From assembly GCF_000178115.2 (NCBI RefSeq), contig NC_014828.1, positions 1,767,310-1,831,309 of the forward strand: DNA of 64,000 nucleotides, given 5' to 3'. This stretch comes from Ethanoligenens harbinense YUAN-3 (GTDB taxonomy: Bacteria > Bacillota > Clostridia > Oscillospirales > Ethanoligenentaceae). The position numbers and the translations under genes were made by a program. The number at the start of each line of letters is the position of its first letter. Position 1 is the first letter of the stretch. Shown piece after piece: positions 48,077-56,329 of the stretch. Under the pieces are notes generated by a model, which was not told where the DNA came from, did not search any database, and was given only the letters and a program-made list of their open reading frames with translations.

Positions 48077-48484
48077 TCAGTCCTCGCCAGTCTCAAAATT
48101 GACAACTAAACTCTCGATTGCGCATCTTTCCTTTACCGCTTTTTCTTGTAAGGATTCTATGTAAGCGCGTTCTTCCTCGGTTTCTGACTCACATTCACCT
48201 TCATCCTCAGAATTTTTTTCCGGCGGCACTGTTTGGTTCCATAAAATCATGCCAGAATGTTCCATCCAAATCACGGCATCCAAAAAACCGATCATGTGAA
48301 AGTTTCGTTCATTGGCCGTCATATAAAAATCATGCTGTTCCTCATACGATTTCAAACGGTAACGACGCTCCATAAATGCCTTGAAATGCCGATCATTTGC
48401 CAGTGCAATTTTTAAACCCGCATAGCATTCCTCAAAGCTTTCTTTCGCAATGCTTTGCATGGTTTTGTATGTTTCTCTGTTCAA
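48077..48484 (-). CDS. unknown soluble protein, 135 residues
   Basis: I start at TTG 48484, 8 nt after GGAGG; ATG 48508 has no ribosome site. Helical N-terminal half (SIAKESFEECYAGLKIALAND), a central FHMIGFLDAVIWMEHSG and a strongly acidic stretch (EDEGECESETEEERAYIESL). No family recognised. First gene of the minus-strand run beside the Xre operator. Confidence 0.6.
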   Translation of the reverse strand: MNRETYKTMQSIAKESFEECYAGLKIALANDRHFKAFMERRYRLKSYEEQHDFYMTANERNFHMIGFLDAVIWMEHSGMILWNQTVPPEKNSEDEGECESETEEERAYIESLQEKAVKERCAIESLVVNFETGED

Positions 48485-48541
48485 AATGAGCACCTCCAAC
48501 AGTTTCATATATAAAGCATATCACACATGCGAGCAACTTTG

Positions 48542-48577
48542 CAACGTGTAATATAATATAAATTATATTACACGTTG
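48542..48577. promoter_or_regulatory. 36-bp perfect inverted repeat between divergent genes
   Basis: Arms CAACGTGTAATATAAT and its exact complement, separated by ATAA. Both arms hold TATAAT-like -10 boxes, so a protein bound here should control both the minus-strand run and the Xre regulator gene 53 bp to its right. The likeliest ligand is that regulator. Confidence 0.8.
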
Positions 48578-48629
48578 TCGATATGACACAAAAAATTCCA
48601 TAAGCTATATGTAAGAGGTGATATAGCCT

Positions 48630-48854
48630 ATGGAACGCCGCCATAATGAAAAATATAAAAAGCTGGGATTGAATATCGCATACTACCGCAAGGAACGCGG
48701 CCTATCTCAGATGCAGCTTGCTGATGCCATCGACATCAGCCGCACCCATATGTCTCGAATTGAAAACAACGACTGCGCTGTTTCGCTCGATGTGATTTTC
48801 AGCATTGCTGATGCGTTGAACATTGCAGTTGAAAAACTATTTGAATTTCGATGA
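48630..48854 (+). CDS. Xre-family HTH regulator
   Basis: 74 residues; a single Cro/CI-type helix-turn-helix: LGLNIAYYRKERGLSQMQLA then DISRTHMSRIENNDCAVSLD and IADALNIAVEKLFEF. GAGGTGAT lies 8 nt before the ATG. Probably autoregulated through the 36-bp repeat. There is no sensor domain, so another factor or stoichiometry must set its activity. Confidence 0.92.
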   Translation: MERRHNEKYKKLGLNIAYYRKERGLSQMQLADAIDISRTHMSRIENNDCAVSLDVIFSIADALNIAVEKLFEFR

Positions 48855-49031
48855 GGCGATAATAAGAAGTATTACTGTTCACTTTGCTATATGAGAATTA
48901 CAACTGAATTGGACATGGAAAATGTTACAGTTATGGCATTAAATCATATGAAAAAGTTCCATATTATACCCCATATGAGTATTTATCAACCTGCTATTCA
49001 CGGTAGAAAGGAGAAATATATAACGAATAAC

Positions 49032-49793
49032 ATGTATTGCATATTTAACATTTTTTTTCGTTTGTCAACAAAAGTACAAAGATGGTCAGTAAAGCATTCT
49101 GAAAACAGCATACTAAAACAATATAAAATAATTGTATTTTTTATTTGTTTGCTATTATTAGTTTTGTTTGCAGCAACTAACGCTATTTTTCTGGGATATT
49201 TATTTCTGGCAGCATTTTTGAGTTGGTATGTTATGAATTTGGTTACTGCCTCTTTTATAATGTTGTCGTCAATTAGAGGGTTTTTTAAGAACGCATTTTC
49301 TTTCTCAGTCGTACTTTTTGTGCTATTGTTACTTTTGTTGGTTCCTTTGGAAAATGTATTAAGTAATACAGTTGGAACATCAGTTGCGGGAATAATTATT
49401 CTTGTTTCATCATTATTAATTGCGTGCTTAATATGGTCTTTCATAAGCTGTTGTGCTGACACTTCAGTCTCAATCCTTGCAAACGCAATTCTTACTGGGC
49501 TAGTTGGAATTGTTTCACAGATATGCAATTATTTATTATTATTTTTACCATCAAATATAGCTGTTAATCTTCCCATATTTGAAACTTTTGTAAATGAAAT
49601 GGGCAATTATGGATATACAGTAACACAGGCATTACAACTTGCTGTTAATACATTGTTTTTTCCGATTGCTGTAATTTTAGGAGTAGCAACTATTATTTGT
49701 GCACTGAAAAAATATTGGATTACTAAATATAATGATGGTCAAGATTTAATAGCTTACAGCAAAAAAAGTGAAGCACATAAGCCTTCCACCTAA
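49032..49793 (+). CDS. polytopic membrane protein, unknown
   Basis: 253 residues from ATG 49032; the open frame goes up to 48891 and the true start is unclear (AAAGGAG lies 18 nt before this ATG). About six membrane helices (KIIVFFICLLLLVLFAATN, FLAAFLSWYVMNLVTASFIM, VVLFVLLLLLLVPL, GIIILVSSLLIACLIWSFI, and two further ones) and a short polar C-terminus. Family not recognised. It follows the Xre regulator by 177 nt on the same strand and may be in its regulon. Confidence 0.6.
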   Translation: MYCIFNIFFRLSTKVQRWSVKHSENSILKQYKIIVFFICLLLLVLFAATNAIFLGYLFLAAFLSWYVMNLVTASFIMLSSIRGFFKNAFSFSVVLFVLLLLLLVPLENVLSNTVGTSVAGIIILVSSLLIACLIWSFISCCADTSVSILANAILTGLVGIVSQICNYLLLFLPSNIAVNLPIFETFVNEMGNYGYTVTQALQLAVNTLFFPIAVILGVATIICALKKYWITKYNDGQDLIAYSKKSEAHKPST

Positions 49794-50144
49794 ACGGCAT
49801 ACGCTATCATGTCGAAACTCACAAATAGTTTTTCAAAGATCTGAGTGCATTTTGAGTACAATAATTTCCGCAGCCGCAAACAGGAGACACCAAACGGCAA
49901 ATTAACAATCTTAATTCACGGGAAAACACTAAGAATACCCGGTTATAAAGTCCTGTGAAAAGAGTGGAAATGATGATGAGTCCGCAAACACGCATGGATG
50001 CTGGGTTTGTCGGACATCAAGGCAGCCGTTGATACTGTTTTGATACTATAAATCATTCTCCACAACTTCATATAGAGATGAAAATGTCCGTCGAAACGCT
50101 AAGTTTCAACGGGCAATTTTTGTTGGAGCTTTTGCGCAATAAAT
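49794..50144. other. gene-poor stretch
   Basis: No supported gene. CCGTCGAAAC and GTTTCAACGG (50086-50112) form a hairpin followed by CAATTTTTG and could terminate plus-strand transcription. Confidence 0.4.
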
Positions 50145-50413
50145 CACCGGCTCTGCCGGTGGAATAAAAATCTTTAGATTCAAGGAAACCTCCTTTTGCT
50201 AAAATAGATGCAGGTTTGCCAACCGCATCATCAAGCAAAGAGAGGTTTGTCATGGATGACATACAAAGTTTATCACATTTGAAGTGGAGATGCCAATACC
50301 CTATTGTGTTTGCGCTGAAATACAGTAGGAGGGAGATATATGGAAAGCTAAAAGCTGACATTGGAAAATACTTAGAATGTTGTGTGAGCAAAAGGGTGTT
50401 ACAGGCACTTTGA
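50145..50413 (+). pseudogene. IS200/IS605-family tnpA remnant
   Basis: A CACCGGC-TCT-GCCGGTG hairpin (50145-50161) like those at IS200 left ends, then from ATG 50252 the TnpA start MDDIQSLSHLKWRCQYPIVF and YGKLKADIGKYL. The frame stops after 53 codons, before the catalytic tyrosine, and the right end is gone. Confidence 0.8.
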
Positions 50414-50464
50414 TATGTGTTTAAATTTCAAGTGTTCGTTGCGCTGATCGACATCAGTGAGTTC

Positions 50465-50493
50465 TTGACAAACGATCGACCGTTAGCTATACT
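50465..50493 (+). promoter_or_regulatory. promoter of tetR-hydrolase operon
   Basis: TTGACA (50465-50470), 17-nt spacer, TATACT (50488-50493). Confidence 0.85.
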
Positions 50494-50498
50494 GATAT

Positions 50499-50510
50499 TA
50501 ACGAACGTTA
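50499..50510. promoter_or_regulatory. candidate TetR operator
   Basis: TAACG-AA-CGTTA just downstream of the -10 box. A related pair of half-sites (AACG...CGTT) lies in the promoter spacer at 50471-50484. Autoregulation by the TetR protein is likely. Confidence 0.5.
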
Positions 50511-50525
50511 GTAAGGGTGAACGAA

Positions 50526-51125
50526 ATGTCAACAAAACAGGAGATTTTCAACAGTGCCTTGTCGCTGTTCGCACAAAAAGGTTATGACGGCGTTTCCATA
50601 CGGGATATTGCAAAAGCCGTAGGAATAAAAGAAAGTTCGATTTATAATCATTATTCCAGTAAGCGATCAATCCTTGACGAAATATGCAGGCGATTTCTTG
50701 AAACCCTTATGGTATCGCGTCCCCCACTTGCGGAAGTGGAACAGATGATTTGTGACATGCGGCCCACCGAGTTGTTCTTAGAACTGATTTCTTCTTATGG
50801 CAGCAAGATTGATCCGCAGATTACGCAGATGGCAAAAGTTGTATTTGGCGAGCAGTTTTATGACGAAGCGATCCACGAGATTTTTGAACGCGAATTTATC
50901 AGAAATAATGTCAACTACTATATAGAAGTTTTATCCATGATGGAAGACAAAAAGCAGATTCAGCGTTGTGACAAAACCGTGGTCGCCAATCTCTTTAACA
51001 ATGAACAAATGATGCTTTCTCTCCAGTTTTCAGGCTGCAAAACGGATGAAGAACGGCTGAAATTGGGAGAATTGATGCGATTGAGCGCCGAATATCTTTT
51101 TCATCCTTTGGAGGTGGTAACATGA
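50526..51125 (+). CDS. TetR/AcrR family regulator
   Basis: 199 residues. N-terminal HTH: EIFNSALSLFAQKGYDGVSI, RDIAKAVGIKESSIYNHYSSK; the ligand-binding half is family-typical but not assignable. ATG 50526 is preceded by AAGGGTGA; a GTG at 50517 overlaps that site. It overlaps the hydrolase gene by 4 nt (ATGA), so it probably controls it in response to an unknown small molecule. Confidence 0.92.
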   Translation: MSTKQEIFNSALSLFAQKGYDGVSIRDIAKAVGIKESSIYNHYSSKRSILDEICRRFLETLMVSRPPLAEVEQMICDMRPTELFLELISSYGSKIDPQITQMAKVVFGEQFYDEAIHEIFEREFIRNNVNYYIEVLSMMEDKKQIQRCDKTVVANLFNNEQMMLSLQFSGCKTDEERLKLGELMRLSAEYLFHPLEVVT

Positions 51126-52144
51126 CGGATTTATCGCAACAGGCCAGGTGCATATTGAATAAACGGCGTTCCCGCGGCGGCTCGGCATTCGGGAGCAGAA
51201 AGCCGTTTTATAGAAGACGTAAAGTCATGAGTATAATTCTGGCTGCTCTCTTCCTGTTTATTGTTTTTGTGGCCGTCGTATTCAATATTCAGTTGTCATG
51301 GGCCACCCACGCTCTGCATTCCATAAAGGTTCGAACGATTGCCACCACCTATGGGAAGCTTACTTATGCACAAAAAGGCAGCGGTATCCCTGTCTTAATC
51401 GCGCACGGAACGGATGGTGGCTATGACCAGGCCCTTATCAGCGGCGAAGTGTTCGACGGCAGTTACCGAGTGATTTGCCCTTCCCGTTTCGGCTATCCTG
51501 GTTCCGACATGCCAAAGGACGCCACACCGGAGGCGCAGGCGGATGCATATCGGCAGTTGCTAGACAAGCTTGGCATTGACAAAGCCTATGTGATGGGTAC
51601 ATCGGCAGGTGGACCCCCGGCGCTTCAATTTGCTCTGGAATATCCGGAAAGAACAGCGGGAGTCATTCTGCTTTCAACCGGAATGCCGGTTCGTGGAAAA
51701 ACGATCGGGAACGTGCCGACTTTTATTTTTAATGATTTTACCATGTGGTTGGGTGCGGATGTGTTCAAATCCATAGCGCTGCAGCAACTGGGCATCAGCC
51801 AAAATGATTACAGTCATGCTACCGCCGCCGAAAAGCAGAATATAGATGAATTTTTGAAAACTATGCTGCCAATGTCGGAAAGAAAACAGGGGTTTGTCAA
51901 CGACATGTCTTCCAACTATGACATGGGGCTTCACTATGACGATTATCCGTTGGAGAAAATCACCGTGCCGGTGCTTATGATACATGCCCAAGACGACACC
52001 ATTGCGAAATATTCCGATGTTGAAACAGCGCGGAACCGATTTCCGAACGCTACCTGGGTCATTTTCGACCACGGCGGCCACATGCTCTTCGGTCAGGACG
52101 TTTCCGGTGCAATTAATAAATTCATACGGTCAACGCCGATTTGA
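51122..52144 (+). CDS. membrane-anchored alpha/beta hydrolase
   Basis: 340 residues. A basic start, one membrane helix (about 37-57, SIILAALFLFIVFVAVVFN), then an alpha/beta hydrolase fold: oxyanion-side AHGTDGG, nucleophile Ser in MGTSAGGPP (about 162), Asp in IHAQDDTIA and His in FDHGGHML. Substrate unknown. The last codons (RSTPI and the stop) lie in sequence identical to the left end of the IS21 element, so the native C-terminus was probably replaced. Confidence 0.88.
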   Translation: MTDLSQQARCILNKRRSRGGSAFGSRKPFYRRRKVMSIILAALFLFIVFVAVVFNIQLSWATHALHSIKVRTIATTYGKLTYAQKGSGIPVLIAHGTDGGYDQALISGEVFDGSYRVICPSRFGYPGSDMPKDATPEAQADAYRQLLDKLGIDKAYVMGTSAGGPPALQFALEYPERTAGVILLSTGMPVRGKTIGNVPTFIFNDFTMWLGADVFKSIALQQLGISQNDYSHATAAEKQNIDEFLKTMLPMSERKQGFVNDMSSNYDMGLHYDDYPLEKITVPVLMIHAQDDTIAKYSDVETARNRFPNATWVIFDHGGHMLFGQDVSGAINKFIRSTPI

Positions 52145-52150
52145 ATTTGC
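52129..52150. repeat. copy of the IS21 left-end sequence
   Basis: 22 bp GTCAACGCCGATTTGAATTT plus GC, identical to the left terminus at 41987-42008. It forms the hydrolase's last codons and stop. Confidence 0.75.
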
Positions 52151-52187
52151 GGGTTTGGAAGTGCGGACATTTTCCTGGGCTTACTTA

Positions 52188-52267
52188 TGCTGCTAACCCC
52201 ATACTTTTTCTGTAATCTATCGGGCTCATGGCGCCGAGAGACATTTTGATCCGCATACCATTATAGC
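52188..52267 (-). pseudogene. IS3-family orfB C-terminal remnant
   Basis: Minus strand reads YNGMRIKMSLGAMSPIDYRK then SMGLAA and a stop, the usual C-terminus of IS3-family OrfB (..LGGMSPVEYR..). Nothing else of the element remains. Confidence 0.75.
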
Positions 52268-52319
52268 CCGCTTATGTGGGAAACGGGTCCAACCGCTGGC
52301 CCGCCGGCCGTTCGCCGGC

Positions 52320-52607
52320 TTGATGTGGCAAATCCGCCTCGCAATCGAAAAGGCTCCGGTTGGTTTACGGCTATTGGGTCGCACAGAGGATGGGGGTTCA
52401 TTCCGCGCCATTGCCGAAACCATTGGTAAACATCTGAATCTGCTGGTTTCCAGTATTTTACACGAAGAGGCAAAGGCCCATTTCGGTTTCCTTGGTGTCT
52501 TGGCGGCGCTCGATATTCCAAGCGTAATGCCGGGGTCTAGGATGCAGACAAAAGAACTTTTGGGATGGCGGCCTGTGCAATCTACGTTGATTGAGGATCT
52601 GGAGTAG
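52320..52607 (+). pseudogene. C-terminal fragment of an NAD(P)-binding oxidoreductase
   Basis: Plus-strand frame with FRAIAETIGKHLNL, EEAKAHFGFLGVLAALDIPS and TKELLGWRPVQSTLIEDLE, the C-terminal pattern of SDR-type NAD-dependent epimerase/reductases. The Rossmann part is absent and GC-rich sequence precedes it, so it is debris from another gene. Confidence 0.7.
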
Positions 52608-52699
52608 GGGGACTATTTCAAGAACTGAACGATTGGAATTATATACCAAATCATTGAAAAATTTTGTAACCCGCATGTTGATTTCGAGTGACCTGATAC

Positions 52700-52765
52700 G
52701 ATTTGCAGTCCGCTGACCCGCATAAATACAGCACTAATGAAAGACCGGCGATTCAAAACCGCCGG
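52700..52765 (+). repeat. dispersed repeat with terminator hairpin, copy 1
   Basis: Contains GCATAAATACAG and, 8 nt on, GAAAGACCGGCGATTCAAAA then CGCCGGTCTTTC, a strong hairpin. A diverged copy is at 55460-55530. The hairpin may terminate the coat-protein gene on the minus strand. Confidence 0.65.
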
Positions 52766-52900
52766 TCTTTCGCTGGTCGGAGTGGTCTTATAGGATTTAC
52801 AGCACAAGCCCGGTAAAATCAAGATTTCACAGGTAGTCGAATAACAATGTTTACGTTCAAAACTGAAGAAACCGGCAGTAATGGTGTTTTGTATATTATG

Positions 52901-53365
52901 CTATTGTACATTATACATGCCATGGCTATTCATATAATTAAAGAGCTGTTCGCCATGACGCTGCTCATCCTGCTGAATATGCTGCAGAGCCTGCCTGACG
53001 GTTGGACAAGCAGCCTCAAAAATACCGGTATCATAAGTTCCTGAAACATATTTTTCAGTTGACAGCAGATCGTTGCAAAGAATTTTGTCACCGGGATTGA
53101 CCATGCCGCCTTGAGGAGTCTGCTGCTGTGCTCCCTGCTGCTGAGCCTGTTGGGGATGGGTCATATTGGGTTGCTGACCCTGAAGCATTTGGTTGAGCAT
53201 ATCCAAATGATGTTGTTCTTCCGTAGACAGTGTATTGAAGAGTTGATTCAGTTGAGGATCCTGAGCCTGCTGGGCGTAATTTTTATATTTTATTACGCAT
53301 ACTTCTTCCTGATTTTTCTCGTCCTCCAGCAGCATTCTTTCTTTTTGGCTTAATTGTATCTGCAT
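52901..53365 (-). CDS. CotF-family spore coat-like protein
   Basis: 154 residues from ATG 53365 (AAAGGAG 5 nt upstream). Ferritin-like helices: KERMLLEDEKNQEEVCVIKY and EQHHLDMLNQML, then a Gln-rich linker (QQAQQQGAQQQ), then ILCNDLLSTEKYVSGTYDTG and a final AL-HIQQDEQRHGEQLFNYM helix. This layout fits clostridial CotF-like coat proteins. Divergent from the DUF421 genes. Confidence 0.82.
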   Translation of the reverse strand: MQIQLSQKERMLLEDEKNQEEVCVIKYKNYAQQAQDPQLNQLFNTLSTEEQHHLDMLNQMLQGQQPNMTHPQQAQQQGAQQQTPQGGMVNPGDKILCNDLLSTEKYVSGTYDTGIFEAACPTVRQALQHIQQDEQRHGEQLFNYMNSHGMYNVQ

Positions 53366-53533
53366 AAAAGCTCCTTTCGCCGCATTCCTTTTGTTCACAA
53401 GTCCGTAAACTTATCGGGAGTAATTCGATTTTTGTTCACATATAGCTTGGTGTCATCCTGTTTTTATGCCATACAGGGGAAATTGCAAAAATCTTTTCCC
53501 TTATGCAATATTCTTTACAGCAGAGGACAAAAT

Positions 53534-54274
53534 ATGTATTGTGATTTTAATGCTGAATTGAAAATTGGTGCAATTATGACATGGAATGGTTTCTTATTTG
53601 GAGCGAAAGAGTTGCCCCTTTGGGTTTTTCCCATAAGAGCGATCATTTTGTATGCATTTTTGATCCTGGCAACCAGGTTGATGCGACAACGGCAGATTGC
53701 CATACTGGCCGGACATAATTATCTGGTGGCGGCAGGAATCGTAAGCCTCGCGGCTGTCAGAATGGTTAATCCGGAAAGTTCGCTTGTATCCGGAATCGTC
53801 ATCATTCTTATTTATGCAGCCGTGAATGTGTTGTTATCTTATTTGGATGTAAAATTCCCGAGAAAAGTCGGTCGGCACTCCACCATCTTGATAGAAAACG
53901 GGCGACTTATTAAAAAAAATCTGCTGGATGCGCGTATAACCATCGACAATCTTCTGGGTCAGTTAAGAATTAAAAACATATTCAACTTTTCGGAGATTGA
54001 TACGGCGATTGTCGAGCCCACTGGAAAGATCAATGTGATAAAGAAACCCCAATTTCTTCCTATAACAAGAAAACAAATGAATCTTCCGTTTAAAAATACC
54101 GGTATTCCTGTGATCTTGATCTATGACGGAGAGATTCAGAATGATAGCCTTCAGACAATTGGTCAGGACTTTTCGTGGCTCGATAAGAAATTGAAAGAAA
54201 AAGGAGTTATCAAAGTAAATGACGTTTTCCTGGCGGCATACGAAAGCGACGGAACGGTATACATCAGCGTATAA
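53534..54274 (+). CDS. DUF421 (YetF-like) membrane protein, first copy
   Basis: 246 residues from ATG 53534, 7 nt after GAGG. Three membrane helices near the N-terminus (about 33-105: IRAIILYAFLILATRLM, LVAAGIVSLAAVRM, GIVIILIYAAVNVLLSYL) and the C-terminal DUF421 domain (ILIENGRLIKKNLLDARITI, DTAIVEPTGKINVIKK, LPVILIYDG-type segment). Family function is unknown; several members are sporulation- or germination-linked. Cotranscribed with the next three genes. Confidence 0.85.
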   Translation: MYCDFNAELKIGAIMTWNGFLFGAKELPLWVFPIRAIILYAFLILATRLMRQRQIAILAGHNYLVAAGIVSLAAVRMVNPESSLVSGIVIILIYAAVNVLLSYLDVKFPRKVGRHSTILIENGRLIKKNLLDARITIDNLLGQLRIKNIFNFSEIDTAIVEPTGKINVIKKPQFLPITRKQMNLPFKNTGIPVILIYDGEIQNDSLQTIGQDFSWLDKKLKEKGVIKVNDVFLAAYESDGTVYISV

Positions 54275-54288
54275 TGGAGATTGTATAA

Positions 54289-55008
54289 ATGGACGGTATC
54301 TGGAATTCCACGCAGGATTTAAACGTATGGGGCTTTGCTATAAGAACACTGATTGTCGGTGCTATGCTATATGTTGCAAGCCGTTTTTTACCACACAGGT
54401 CGGGCGGGCAATATGCCGGTTTTGACTTTACTTTTTTCTGGATGATGGGTGGGCTTATTGCCTCACCACTTTTTGACTCCAAAATAAGCTTCACAAATAC
54501 AATTATGACGGCGGCTACCATTTACCTTATGCATTATCTCATATCATTTATTGCGGTGAAATCAAGAACCTTTGCAAGAGTTGTGTTTGGAAAAGAAGAA
54601 ATTCTTATATCAAAGGGACAGATACAGCGAAAAAATATGATGAAGAGCCTGTTCCCGATTGAGCTTCTGCTGGCCGGGCTTCGTGAGGTGGATGCTCCCA
54701 ATATTGATGAAGTCGATACGGCGATGCTTGAGACAAGCGGCCGTGTGAGTGTGCTGAAAAAAACTGATCATATTCCCGTCACTCCCGCCGACTTGAATAT
54801 TCCCGTAACCGGAGGAGGGCTTCCAAAAGTTTTAATCAACGATGGGAAAATTATAGATCAAAACCTCGAAGAAATAGGACACGACAGAAATTGGCTGATT
54901 GGTGAACTGAACCAGCAAGGGGCTATGGATGCTGAGGACATTTACCTTGCGACTATAGATGAAACGGGGAAAGTATATTGTTCTCTGAGGAAAAAGAAAG
55001 GAAGATAA
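54289..55008 (+). CDS. DUF421 (YetF-like) membrane protein, second copy
   Basis: 239 residues, GGAGA 7 nt upstream of the ATG. Same layout as the first copy: helices (AIRTLIVGAMLYVASRFL, FFWMMGGLIASPLF, IMTAATIYLMHYLISFIAV), then VFGKEEILISKGQIQRKNMM and EVDTAMLETSGRVSVLKK. It begins 14 nt after the first copy, so the pair may form a heteromer. Confidence 0.87.
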   Translation: MDGIWNSTQDLNVWGFAIRTLIVGAMLYVASRFLPHRSGGQYAGFDFTFFWMMGGLIASPLFDSKISFTNTIMTAATIYLMHYLISFIAVKSRTFARVVFGKEEILISKGQIQRKNMMKSLFPIELLLAGLREVDAPNIDEVDTAMLETSGRVSVLKKTDHIPVTPADLNIPVTGGGLPKVLINDGKIIDQNLEEIGHDRNWLIGELNQQGAMDAEDIYLATIDETGKVYCSLRKKKGR

Positions 55009-55010
55009 CA

Positions 55011-55211
55011 TTGTTAACTGAACGGGAAATCATAAACAATGCTTTGAAAGAAATGTTGTTTATGGAAGATGTGGCCGCGCAAAAGATTGCACAGACCGCA
55101 CAACAAATCACAATTCCTAACCTGCAAGGTATTTTAAATGGCATGGAAGCAGCCTCAAGGAGCAACATGCAGTCTATTTCTCAGAAAATGTCTGAAATGT
55201 CGATCTTCTGA
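55011..55211 (+). CDS. small helical protein, 66 residues
   Basis: Start TTG 55011, GAAAGGAAG about 6 nt upstream, 2 nt after the DUF421 stop. MLTEREIINNALKEMLFMED and AQQITIPNLQGILNGMEAAS suggest a short helical coat-type protein (CotF-like half). No signal peptide. Confidence 0.7.
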   Translation: MLTEREIINNALKEMLFMEDVAAQKIAQTAQQITIPNLQGILNGMEAASRSNMQSISQKMSEMSIF

Positions 55212-55224
55212 AAGGAGGTGCCTT

Positions 55225-55413
55225 GTGAACAACAACTTGAATATGCTGCATGATTTACTGCAAACCGAGATAACAAACCAATCCATGTACAACAAGTACA
55301 TGATGGATATCCAGAATCCGGAAATCAGGCAGATGTTTATGCAGATGCGGGATGGGAAAATGCAGCAGGTAACGCAGCTGCAGCAGGAAATAAAAAATTT
55401 CATGCGATCCTGA
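55225..55413 (+). CDS. small CotF-like protein, 62 residues
   Basis: Start GTG 55225 behind AAAGGAGGTG. Reads NMLHDLLQTEITNQSMYNKY and MFMQMRDGKMQQVTQLQQEI, a Met/Gln-rich helical pair reminiscent of clostridial spore coat proteins. It ends the DUF421 operon, suggesting that the module acts together at the spore surface or membrane. Confidence 0.75.
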   Translation: MNNNLNMLHDLLQTEITNQSMYNKYMMDIQNPEIRQMFMQMRDGKMQQVTQLQQEIKNFMRS

Positions 55414-55459
55414 AAAATCCCTTTCTTGCATGGCGGATACAGTGTTCTTATAGAATTTG

Positions 55460-55530
55460 CAACCCGCAAATCCGCATAAATACAGGCAAAGTGAAAGACC
55501 GGCGATTCAAAATCGTCGGTCTTTTGCTGG
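55460..55530 (+). repeat. dispersed repeat with terminator hairpin, copy 2
   Basis: GCATAAATACAG, then GAAAGACCGGCGATTCAAAA then TCGTCGGTCTTTTGCTGG. It matches copy 1 at about 52700-52765 and flanks the coat/DUF421 module on its right. The hairpin with T4 would terminate the DUF421 operon. Confidence 0.7.
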
Positions 55531-55711
55531 CACCGGTGGCCCGTGACCCTGTGTATTCAAGAATCAATGGTAAATATATGAGGTAGATATCCAAATCATA
55601 GGGGAACGGTGTCGTGATAATAAGTAATTGCATCAAAAAGGCTGGGATACTTAATGAATGGAATATGGACAGTAAAAACATTGATTTTTCAGTCAAGTCT
55701 CTCAGTTTTGC

Positions 55712-56329
55712 TCATTTTGAAAAGGAGAGAATCGCCGAGCAAAATGATGCTTTTTTGAATTGCATAAAAGGAAATGCAGGCTTTAACATTTCCACGAAAA
55801 GGTATATCTCATCGGCATCCCAATGACTTCCGCTTTGTGCTTTACACTGCCTCATTTCCTTTGTTGTTTCAAAAGCAACATCTCCAATCAGTACTTTTCC
55901 ACCAACAGATAGATGGCTAATTGATTCTTTAATTAGCCGAATTTTTTGAAAATCATTCAAATGATGAATCGCATATGTACAAACGATAAAGTCAAATGAT
56001 TTATCAGAGAGAATGACAGGCAGCCCTTGCGTAAAATCATGCTGAACTAATACTGCATTCGGCATTTTCTGTTTTGCAATTTCAATCATCTTAGGTGAAA
56101 AGTCGATACCGCAAATCGAGCATTCCTCGTCATATGGTTTTTTTGACAAAATTCCCGTTCCAAAATCAATATCGAGAATATTTTTTCCATTCTCGCTTTT
56201 TACAATGTCATAGATTGTCCCTAATACTTTTCTATACCCAGCAAACGGGTATTCATTTGCTTCTTCGCTAAGGTTGACGCTTTTATCGTAGCCGTCTGCC
56301 CATAAATTAAACTCTTTACTATTCAGCAC
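55712..56329 (-). CDS. class I SAM-dependent methyltransferase
   Basis: 205 residues from GTG 56329 (AGGAGG 7 nt upstream). Motif I is ILDIDFGTGIL (Asp in the place of the usual Gly), then CGIDFSPKMIEIAKQKMPNA, FDFIVCTYAIHHLND and LSVGGKVLIGDV. Substrate unknown. AT-rich codon use. Possible longer ATG start at 56419 lacks a ribosome site. Confidence 0.85.
   Translation of the reverse strand: MLNSKEFNLWADGYDKSVNLSEEANEYPFAGYRKVLGTIYDIVKSENGKNILDIDFGTGILSKKPYDEECSICGIDFSPKMIEIAKQKMPNAVLVQHDFTQGLPVILSDKSFDFIVCTYAIHHLNDFQKIRLIKESISHLSVGGKVLIGDVAFETTKEMRQCKAQSGSHWDADEIYLFVEMLKPAFPFMQFKKASFCSAILSFSK

Noticed and set aside
55527-55545. possible tRNA-Leu 3'-end repeat (attachment site)
   Set aside because: Similarity rests on a short GGCACCGGTGGCC palindrome that does not continue into tRNA sequence.
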